This document shows positions 57,990 through 64,000 of a stretch of 64,000 nt of DNA, piece by piece. The notes beneath the pieces are model-generated. The model did no database searches. It was not told where the DNA came from and saw nothing but the letters and a program-made list of their open reading frames with translations. The position numbers and the translations under genes were made by a program. Numbering within the stretch: the first letter of the stretch is position 1; every line of letters starts with the position of its first letter. This DNA comes from an uncultured Mycoplasmatota bacterium (lineage in GTDB: Bacteria; Bacillota_I; Bacilli_A; RF39; UBA660), in the NCBI GenBank assembly GCA_900554315.1, contig USGP01000004.1:1-64000 (forward strand), given 5' to 3'.

Positions 57990-59218
57990 AATGGTAAAAG
58001 TATGGTGACTTTGGTACCTTTTCCCACTTGAGATTGATAATTTATAGTTCCATGATGTTGCTCAATAATTTCCTTTGATAACGCTACTCCAATACCAGTA
58101 CCATGTTCTTTTGTAGTATAAAACACTTTATAAATCTTATCTAAATTTTCTTTTGAAATTCCTGTTCCTGTATCTTCAATTTTAATTTGAATTTCATCTT
58201 TTAACTTCTTTACTGTCGTTATTATTTTTAGTTTTCTTTTATCATCTTTGGCTTCTATAGAATTTTTTATTAAATTTACAATTACTTGTTTCATTCTATT
58301 ATAGTCTAATTTGGTATATAATTCTTCCTCTTTTATATTAAAAGATGATTCCACTTCTTTTTCTTTTAATAATGGTGCTAGAGTTTCTTCTATATCCTCT
58401 AATAAAACTGCCATATCTACTTCTTCTTTTTCTATTTTTAATTTTCCATAATCAGAAAAATCATTAATGATTAATAATGTCCTATCTATTTCTTCTTTGA
58501 TAATTGGTAAATATTTCTTTAATTTTTCTTTGTTTTTGATATTTAACATTTCTAAATATCCTTTACAAACAGCTATTGGATTTTTTATTTCATGAGTCAA
58601 TTTAAATAAAGCCATCTTTAGTTCTTTTTCTTTTTCTAGTTTTTGATAAGCTTTATTCTTTTCTATAATTTCTTCTCCTTCTTTTAAGAGCCATAAAATA
58701 CTACTCATTGTTAATATTAATAAAAAAATAACAAAAATTAAATATAGAAGAGTTTGCGTTTTTGGATAACTATTTGTATTTTTTAAGCAAATACAACAAG
58801 CGATTAGAAAAGATTTTATACCAATAAAACTATTTAATAGGATATTGTTTTTGGAGTGTTTTTTTAATAGAATTAAATAAATTATTAAGTAGATACTATA
58901 TTCTATTACTTCATACATAATAGGAATGTTTAATACTAGATAATAATAGTATATCGTAACGATTGATAAAAAGATAATTAGTAAAGTTCTTCTTTTCATA
59001 TAAGCAATCAATAATGGGAAATTAATTAAAATTAAACTAGCTACAGATTCTTCTTCTCCTGTATATCGAATCATTAAAAACATAGAAGAAAAAATAGCTA
59101 AATCTAGTACTATTTTTTCTTCCTTGGTATTATTTTTATAGCTCATATAAATTGCATATAATAAAAATGGAAATAGTAAAAAAATTAAATTTGTAATTAA
59201 AGATTCAAAAATCGACAT
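57977..59218 (-). CDS. Orphan sensor histidine kinase
   Basis: This 413-residue protein has six or seven transmembrane helices over residues 5-178, a short coiled linker, a HisKA domain with phospho-acceptor His209 in THEIKNPIAVCKGYL, and a HATPase domain with N-box VIVNLIKNSIEA, G1 EDTGTGI and G2 GTGIGVALS. The polytopic N-terminus and H-box most resemble KinB/KinC-type sporulation or YcbA-like kinases of Bacilli. No response regulator is adjacent. It starts at ATG behind AAGGTGAT. Confidence 0.9.
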   Translation of the reverse strand: MSIFESLITNLIFLLFPFLLYAIYMSYKNNTKEEKIVLDLAIFSSMFLMIRYTGEEESVASLILINFPLLIAYMKRRTLLIIFLSIVTIYYYYLVLNIPIMYEVIEYSIYLIIYLILLKKHSKNNILLNSFIGIKSFLIACCICLKNTNSYPKTQTLLYLIFVIFLLILTMSSILWLLKEGEEIIEKNKAYQKLEKEKELKMALFKLTHEIKNPIAVCKGYLEMLNIKNKEKLKKYLPIIKEEIDRTLLIINDFSDYGKLKIEKEEVDMAVLLEDIEETLAPLLKEKEVESSFNIKEEELYTKLDYNRMKQVIVNLIKNSIEAKDDKRKLKIITTVKKLKDEIQIKIEDTGTGISKENLDKIYKVFYTTKEHGTGIGVALSKEIIEQHHGTINYQSQVGKGTKVTILLPLKEN

Positions 59219-59352
59219 AATATCACCTTTTTTTATTTTATCTTATAGCTTTGTCGAATTTTGTCGTTTTTTGAAATCTTATTTTCTTTGTTTACCGCCT
59301 GTTTACATACTATTTTTTTACTTTGTTTCATAATGATGTTATGGTGATTGCA

Positions 59353-59601
59353 ATGTATGAAGTTAATATTTATGAACAAGTTTCTAGAAATATTAAGAAG
59401 TACAGAAAAGAAGCAGGTATGACGCAAGCTCAATTAGCAGAAGCTATTGGAGTATCTCATGAATTTATTCGTAGAATTGAATCTAAAAAAGGTAAAAAAA
59501 CATTTTCTTTTCAAACACTTTGGAATATTTCTAATGTATTACATATTAGTCTAGATCAATTAGCTGAAATTGACCTTGAAGAGTTAAAACAAAAACATTA
59601 A
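59353..59601 (+). CDS. XRE-family DNA-binding protein
   Basis: This 82-residue protein is essentially a single Cro/CI helix-turn-helix: IKKYRKEAGMTQAQLAEAIGVSHEFIRRIES, with KTFSFQTLWNISNVLHIS as the third and fourth helices and an acidic tail. The start is ATG 59353 behind GGTGAT; upstream in-frame codons lack a ribosome site. It is divergent from the histidine kinase gene, whose start is about 135 bases away, and could regulate the shared region (inference). Confidence 0.88.
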   Translation: MYEVNIYEQVSRNIKKYRKEAGMTQAQLAEAIGVSHEFIRRIESKKGKKTFSFQTLWNISNVLHISLDQLAEIDLEELKQKH

Positions 59602-59613
59602 CTCTTTTTTTTT
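59581..59613 (+). terminator. Terminator of the XRE gene
   Basis: A seven-base stem GAGTTAA/TTAACTC with a ten-base loop is followed by nine T on the plus strand; it includes the stop. Confidence 0.85.
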
Positions 59614-59614
59614 G

Positions 59615-59643
59615 CAAAAAAAAAATGGATTATTTCAATCCAT
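59615..59643 (-). terminator. Terminator of the EIIB-like gene
   Basis: A seven-base stem ATGGATT/AATCCAT with a five-base loop is followed by ten T on the minus strand. Confidence 0.8.
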
Positions 59644-59950
59644 CTATATATTTCTTTAATTGTTTTGACTCTGGTCCTAAAATAATTTTTAATTGGTTAT
59701 CTATTTCTACAATTCCTTTAGCACCTAATTTTTGAATTCCTTCCTTATTGGCTTTGCTAACATCTTTTAATGTTACTTTAAAGCGGGATAAGTTGGTTTC
59801 TGTATCAATTATATTATCCTTTCCACCTAATAGTTCTACTAATTTATTGAAATCTAAATTAGCGTCTTTTTTGGTTGCTTTTAATATTGCTAATAAAATA
59901 ATTATTAGAACAACAGCAATAATTAAATATTGTATTATATTCATATTCAT
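59630..59950 (-). CDS. Membrane-anchored PTS EIIB-like protein without the phospho-cysteine
   Basis: This 106-residue protein has a transmembrane helix (about 6-24) and a domain with the glucose-type EIIB layout: LVELLGGKDNI, a strand TNLSRFKVTL, SKANKEGIQKLGAKGIVEID, and LKIILGPESKQLKKYI. In EIIB domains the first strand reads N-C-x-T-R-L, with a phosphorylated Cys; here Asn53 takes that place, so phosphotransfer is unlikely. It may be a sensor or scaffold derived from EIIB. It starts at ATG behind GGTGAAAG and has no PTS neighbours. Confidence 0.75.
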   Translation of the reverse strand: MNMNIIQYLIIAVVLIIILLAILKATKKDANLDFNKLVELLGGKDNIIDTETNLSRFKVTLKDVSKANKEGIQKLGAKGIVEIDNQLKIILGPESKQLKKYIDGLK

Positions 59951-60004
59951 AATTCTTTCACCATCTTTATTATACTATATTATTTTAGAAAAGAAAACTA
60001 TTAA

Positions 60005-60952
60005 TTAGTTATCATAATTGACTTTTACAATATTCGTAAAATAGTTTTGACCAACTCGATTGGCTTCTGGATTCCAGTCTTCTGTTACTTTTCCTGTTGT
60101 GGTATCCATTTTGGTAATATTCATACCGCCTGTACCAGAACAGTGACTGACTGTGATTTCATTGCCATCTACACCAATTACCATACCAACATGTCCATCC
60201 ATAGAGGCTAAATCTCCTACTTCTACTTTATTGGTAGCACTAGTTAAGGGAATATTTTCACCTAGACTTTCTAGTTCATCTACAACCATTGGTTGGTTGA
60301 TGTCATAGCCACCATTTTTTAAAGCCCAGGATACATATCCAGAACAATCAAAACTATTAGGTTGAACGGTACCTGTTTGACTTCCTCCTGGAGCTGTTAC
60401 TGTTTTACTTTGTCCCCAGGTAGGATCTAGTCCCTCTGTCAGATTGATATGACCTCCACCCCAGAAGTAATTCATATGTGGGAAAGAAGTTACTAAAAAC
60501 ATAGCAGCTGCTGCTGATTTTGCTCTTTCACCAGAGGCATTAGATAGAGATTTTTCAAATAAATTTTCATAATAATCGTAATCATAACCGGCTAATTTTT
60601 GATTAAATGTATTTTCATAAAGTTCTTTTAAAGTTTTATCGTCTAAGATCATACTATCTAAGCCAGTTAAACTTAAAGTAAGATTTAGTCCACCTTCTGA
60701 TTTTGCAAATGCTACAACAGCAGCATAAATATCAGAAGAAAATTCTTTGGATTTTTGAATTATATTATTAAGTTCATATTCTACATCATCTGATACCGAA
60801 GAAAAACAATCATCATGATCTTTCCCTAGATTGATAATTTGTTCTCTTTTTTCTTCTAAATCATTGGGAGTATTATAAATTTCACTTAGGACCATATCTA
60901 TATCTTGTTTTGATCTTAAAACTTTCATATAATCTACTTTAGTTTCTGCCAT
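60005..60952 (-). CDS. NlpC/P60 peptidoglycan hydrolase with a type VII substrate-like N-terminus
   Basis: This 315-residue protein has no signal peptide. Residues 1-88 are helical and share KDHDDC...FAKSEGG with the N-terminus of the 591-residue protein at 61773 (KSHDNC...FTKAEDG). The C-terminal half is NlpC/P60: NYFWGGGH near 161-168, catalytic Cys203 (FDCSGYVSWAL), His254 (GDLASMDGHVGMVIG) and His270 (ITVSHCS). Such enzymes cut D-gamma-Glu to diamino acid bonds. The absence of a signal peptide and the helical N-terminus suggest export by a type VII-like route (inference). The start has TAGGTGAT. Confidence 0.85.
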   Translation of the reverse strand: MAETKVDYMKVLRSKQDIDMVLSEIYNTPNDLEEKREQIINLGKDHDDCFSSVSDDVEYELNNIIQKSKEFSSDIYAAVVAFAKSEGGLNLTLSLTGLDSMILDDKTLKELYENTFNQKLAGYDYDYYENLFEKSLSNASGERAKSAAAAMFLVTSFPHMNYFWGGGHINLTEGLDPTWGQSKTVTAPGGSQTGTVQPNSFDCSGYVSWALKNGGYDINQPMVVDELESLGENIPLTSATNKVEVGDLASMDGHVGMVIGVDGNEITVSHCSGTGGMNITKMDTTTGKVTEDWNPEANRVGQNYFTNIVKVNYDN

Positions 60953-60960
60953 TTGATCAC

Positions 60961-61431
60961 CTATTTCATTTTACAAAGCGTATCATACTTTTCTTGATAT
61001 GCCTGTAGACTTTGATTTAAACTTTCTCTTTTGTTTTTTAAATCTTCACTATTAAATATTGCTATTTGAATATTTAACCAAAACATCTCACCATTAATTT
61101 CATCTATTTTGGCTTTTACTTTTGTTTTTAATTCTTCAATCTCTTCTGTTCTTTTTTCCTCGGCTTTTGCTATTATATTGTCTTTCCAACTATTAATAGT
61201 ATCTTCTAAAGTCTCTGCTTGTGTTATTAGTTCATTGCTTTTATCTTTTAAAACAGTAGCTCCATCTACTGTAAAACTTTCTTCACCCAATCCACTTTGC
61301 TGAGCTTGTTTTATGGCTTGAGTAAAATTTTTTTTGGCTTCTTTTGCGGTAGTAGCATAGGCATTTGTTAATTTTTTTACTTCATCTAAATCTAAAATAG
61401 CTTTAATTGGTGTGTCACAAGTTATTGTCAT
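60961..61431 (-). CDS. Coiled-coil protein of the type VII-like cassette
   Basis: This 156-residue, almost wholly helical protein has two Lys/Glu-rich coiled-coil stretches (about 15-95 and 100-155). It recalls small helical chaperone or partner proteins next to LXG toxins, such as YwqH/DUF5082, but the family is uncertain. Its ATG overlaps the DUF4176 stop (ATGA), so translation is coupled, and it ends eight bases before the NlpC/P60 gene. Confidence 0.7.
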   Translation of the reverse strand: MTITCDTPIKAILDLDEVKKLTNAYATTAKEAKKNFTQAIKQAQQSGLGEESFTVDGATVLKDKSNELITQAETLEDTINSWKDNIIAKAEEKRTEEIEELKTKVKAKIDEINGEMFWLNIQIAIFNSEDLKNKRESLNQSLQAYQEKYDTLCKMK

Positions 61432-61754
61432 TCTGTTTCTAAAGTCTCCAATGGAAGTGGTTGTTGATTAGACGATGGTGTTTGCTCCTCTTTTATTTTT
61501 TCTTCTATTTTTGTAATAAAGCTATTAGATTCTTCATTTTTATAGCCAGAGAAAAATATTTGATCAATTTGTTCATGGTTAAAGACACAGGTGATATCGG
61601 AACGAAGAACTCCTTCTGGGAATACACATCCACAATAATCATAAATTTGATTTGGTCTTTCTTGTGTCCTCATACGATATCCTATAATCATGATTTTTTT
61701 TCTTCCACCTTTTAATAATACTACACTACCTAATGGTAAAATTTCTTGTTCCAT
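61428..61754 (-). CDS. DUF4176 protein
   Basis: This 108-residue protein carries the DUF4176 pattern: LPLGSVVLLKGGRKKIMIIGYR, YDYCGCVFPEGVLRSD and FNHEQIDQIFFSGYKNEE. DUF4176 proteins occur beside type VII secretion substrates and are thought to assist them; the mechanism is unknown. It starts at ATG behind AGAGGGGA, 18 bases after the 591-residue gene, and overlaps the next gene by ATGA. Confidence 0.85.
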   Translation of the reverse strand: MEQEILPLGSVVLLKGGRKKIMIIGYRMRTQERPNQIYDYCGCVFPEGVLRSDITCVFNHEQIDQIFFSGYKNEESNSFITKIEEKIKEEQTPSSNQQPLPLETLETE

Positions 61755-61772
61755 ATGTTTCCCCTCTTTTCC

Positions 61773-63548
61773 TTATTCAAGTTCTCCGTTATTATCTGTT
61801 GAGCTTTGTTCATCTATCCATCTTCTTGGGTCAAACTTTAAATCTTCCTCTGATTCTTCTTCTAACGGTTCTGATTCTTGGAATTCATCTTCTACTTCTT
61901 CCGTTTGTTCATTCATAAAAGCAAAGGAATTGTGTTTATGTTTGTAAGCACTTACTACTTTTGGTCCACCTATTCCAGCTGCTGCTGCCATACCAGCAGC
62001 TCCTACTCCTAAAGCGATTGGAGCAGCAGATGACTTTGTTTCTATTGTTGTTGGTGTTGAAGTTTCTTTGTCTAACGTTACTACGTCAACTGGTTTCATA
62101 CCGGATGAATTATTATTCGTTATTGTATTCTCTAACGTTCCATTTGGACCCAATTCAGTATTTGGATTTGCGTCTGGTAAATCTGGTAATGGAGCTACAC
62201 CATTATTAGATGCATTGGCAATACTAGCAATACTTCCAGCTGCTGTTGCAGTTGATGTACCAGTTGGAGTTGATGCATGATTTGTTACAATATTTGAAAT
62301 ATTTCCAGCAACTCCTTCTGGAGTCGTTGGTGCTGGTGTTTCTATTGTTGGTGGAGTTGTATTGGTTGTAGGTGTTTGCACAGATACTTCAGGTGTTGGA
62401 TTCGTAGGTGTAATTGTTGCAGTATTACCTTGACTTACATTTTCTTGTGGAGTTACTATTTCTTCAATTACCGGTTCATTGTTTGTTGTAACCGTTGGTG
62501 TTTCTACTGATAAAGTAGATGCAATTGGCGTTGTTGCAGCCACGGTTGTAGCTCCTGTTGCAGACGTGATTGAATTTACTCTTGCACCTGTACTCGTAGT
62601 GCTTGTATAGCTTCCACCTGAACCACCAGATGGAGGATTTGATGGTTGAGAAGCTGTATTAGTTGCAGTAAACTCCGCTTTTTTGGCATTTAAAATATTT
62701 AATGCTTCCGTATCTGTTCCCACTGCCCAGTTATCACTAGTTGTCTCTACCAAATCTACAGCATCATAGTATTTCTGCTCTAGTGATGCAAGTTCTTGCG
62801 CTTGTTCTTGTGTATATCCTTCATTTAGATATTTATTTACTAAATCGTCCATGTTGGCTGGTTCTAATCCACTTCTTAAATCTGTTACTGTACTTGCAGT
62901 TAGCCCAGATACAACGGTTCCACCAGTTTCAGCCATTTCAGCTTCAGCCATTTCCAATCTAGCTAGTCTTTGAGCTTCTTCTTCGCTGTAGCCTCTTCCT
63001 ATATATTTTTCAACTAAAGCATTATACCAACTAGCTCTATTTCTGTATTCTAGTGATGGGTAATAATCAGATACACTAGACTCCATCATCTCTTCTATAA
63101 TCGTTGCTTTTGTTTCTTCTAATATTCTTCTTTCATCATCCGTCATATGTTCAGTAAAGGAATCTTTTGTATAATAGAAATTAAAAGTTTCACTTTTCAT
63201 GTTTTCTCTTTCTTCTTCTGATAGAAGAGGAGATGTTGATATAAAGTTTTTCCATTTTTCTTGATCTACTGTATAACTACCATCTTCTGCTTTTGTAAAG
63301 CATGAAATGGCTGTTGACATGGTATCGGCAATAGTTGCTACTGATGCAAAGGCTTTGGTTATGTTTTCTTTTTCATCAACCACAGCAGAAATACCTGAGT
63401 CAAGACAATTATCATGAGATTTACTAGTGCTACTTAAATCATCTACAGTATCAATTGCAGCCAACATTGGCTCTTGATAATCAGTAATTGTGTTTACTGA
63501 ATCTAATGCATTTTGTAAATCTTCTATTAATACTGATGTGTTTGCCAT
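61773..63548 (-). CDS. Large Thr/Pro-rich membrane protein of the type VII-like cassette
   Basis: This 591-residue protein has an N-terminal helical module (about 1-95) homologous to that of the NlpC/P60 protein, two YSEEEAQRLA/YTQEQAQELA-type repeats (about 190-260), a long Thr/Pro/Ser/Asn-rich stalk (about 305-510), a hydrophobic segment PIALGVGAAGMAAAAGIGG (about 527-547) and a charged acidic C-terminal tail. The stalk may span the wall. It has no signal peptide. The start has AAAGGAG. It is second in the cassette and could be a surface-tethered partner of the hydrolase (inference). Confidence 0.75.
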   Translation of the reverse strand: MANTSVLIEDLQNALDSVNTITDYQEPMLAAIDTVDDLSSTSKSHDNCLDSGISAVVDEKENITKAFASVATIADTMSTAISCFTKAEDGSYTVDQEKWKNFISTSPLLSEEERENMKSETFNFYYTKDSFTEHMTDDERRILEETKATIIEEMMESSVSDYYPSLEYRNRASWYNALVEKYIGRGYSEEEAQRLARLEMAEAEMAETGGTVVSGLTASTVTDLRSGLEPANMDDLVNKYLNEGYTQEQAQELASLEQKYYDAVDLVETTSDNWAVGTDTEALNILNAKKAEFTATNTASQPSNPPSGGSGGSYTSTTSTGARVNSITSATGATTVAATTPIASTLSVETPTVTTNNEPVIEEIVTPQENVSQGNTATITPTNPTPEVSVQTPTTNTTPPTIETPAPTTPEGVAGNISNIVTNHASTPTGTSTATAAGSIASIANASNNGVAPLPDLPDANPNTELGPNGTLENTITNNNSSGMKPVDVVTLDKETSTPTTIETKSSAAPIALGVGAAGMAAAAGIGGPKVVSAYKHKHNSFAFMNEQTEEVEDEFQESEPLEEESEEDLKFDPRRWIDEQSSTDNNGELE

Positions 63549-63560
63549 AATTACTCCTTT

Positions 63561-63971
63561 CTATCCTCTGAAATATTCATCTTGTTCCACTGTTGTTTTT
63601 CTTGCCCTATATGTTTCTAGTATTCCTTCTAAGCTATCAATTTCATTTTGTATCTGTGTTGCATTCATACCTGAAGTGTCGGCAACATAAGACTGGTATT
63701 GACTAGGTACATTGCTCGTTCCATTTAGTGCAGCTTCATATTGGCTTTTCTCACTTTCTAGTGCAGCAATTTTTGTTTCTAGTTTGCTATAAATAGTTGA
63801 TAATTCTTCTTTTCTATGTTCTTCAGCAGCTCTTATGATTGCTTCCTTTTGTTCCTCTAGAGAATCAAAAACTTGTTGTAATTCTAATATTGTTTTTTGT
63901 GTTTTTTCATAAAGAATAGGTTGTCCTCCTACATTTAATGAATATTCATCTAATCCTCCACCAGAATTCAT
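63561..63971 (-). CDS. Coiled-coil protein at the right edge (YwqH-like?)
   Basis: This protein of at least 136 residues is mostly helical, with long Glu/Lys/Arg heptads (about 22-78) and a second helical part after NVPSQYQSYVAD; it resembles small helical partners of LXG toxins (YwqH/DUF5082). ATG 63971 follows AGGAAGACAT, a plausible ribosome site, but the frame stays open to the right edge, so the gene may start beyond 64000. It precedes the 591-residue gene by 12 bases and is the first visible member of the cassette. Confidence 0.65.
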   Translation of the reverse strand: MNSGGGLDEYSLNVGGQPILYEKTQKTILELQQVFDSLEEQKEAIIRAAEEHRKEELSTIYSKLETKIAALESEKSQYEAALNGTSNVPSQYQSYVADTSGMNATQIQNEIDSLEGILETYRARKTTVEQDEYFRG

Positions 63972-64000
63972 ATGTCTTCCTAAAACATCTACTGTTTCAG

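Noticed and set aside
1..64000. tRNA or rRNA genes, transposases, phage genes, Mycoplasma genetic code
   Set aside because: No cloverleaf, rRNA signature or mobile-element protein was seen by eye, and TGA acts as a stop at 12758-12760. A covariance-model scan would be needed to exclude small RNAs.

Overview
The window is AT-rich, Gram-positive-type (Firmicutes/Bacilli lineage) chromosome. The evidence is a PolC-type replicative polymerase, a DnaI-type helicase loader, a T-box leader, an mraZ-rsmH-ftsL-pbpB cluster, ComEA/ComEC, and strong AGGAGG or AGGTGAT ribosome binding sites. TGA is used as a stop (for example at 12758-12760) and TGG codes Trp, so this is the standard bacterial code and not the Mycoplasma code. 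The abundance of unrecognised membrane proteins, a fibro-slime adhesin and a short-armed SMC suggest a poorly characterised, probably host-associated member of the Bacilli. That placement is inference. Nearly all genes lie on the minus strand; the plus strand carries only short units. No rRNA, tRNA, CRISPR array, transposase or phage gene was seen, and no gene-free stretch exceeds about 300 bases.

Layout. 0-4.5 kb: a partial membrane protein, a surface adhesin and a MYG1-family hydrolase. 4.5-12.2 kb: a five-gene operon with one good promoter, encoding two membrane proteins, a guanine-deaminase-like enzyme, a DUF1292 protein and a 1634-residue repeat protein. 12.2-17.6 kb: the mra/division operon behind a three-box MraZ operator, ending in two unknown membrane proteins. 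17.6-22.3 kb: a T-box-controlled unit of an unknown gene plus a ThrRS without a TGS domain, and an M23 peptidase. 22.3-26 kb: comEA-comEC-dnaI. 26-28.4 kb: a DHH phosphodiesterase and FtsW. 28.5-29.4 kb (plus): a tiny coat-like protein and peptide deformylase. 29.3-33.7 kb: three tandem M3-like metallopeptidase paralogues. 33.7-41.1 kb: SMC, an unknown 516-residue protein, a lipoprotein pair, a duplicated-domain protein and a degenerate NodB-fold protein. 41.1-46.7 kb: pnp, rpsO, a Ca/Na-type antiporter and a VanY-TruB fusion. 46.7-55.3 kb: a lipoprotein with a J-domain/LysM membrane protein, and PolC with two unknown neighbours. 55.4-59.6 kb: ferredoxin, a pair of zinc-ribbon membrane proteins, an RluB-type pseudouridine synthase, a second coat-like protein, an orphan histidine kinase and an XRE regulator. 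59.6-64 kb: an EIIB-like protein lacking its cysteine, then a cassette of coiled-coil proteins, a DUF4176 protein, a Thr/Pro-rich membrane protein and an NlpC/P60 hydrolase that resembles a type VII secretion substrate locus.

Most notable: the VanY-TruB fusion, the J-domain/TM/LysM protein next to a lipoprotein, the triplicated M3-like peptidases, the type VII-like cassette whose two large members share an N-terminal module, and two tiny Tyr/Pro-rich proteins preceded by the same late-sporulation (sigma-K)-like promoter layout. All functions come from reading motifs by eye. No database search was possible.
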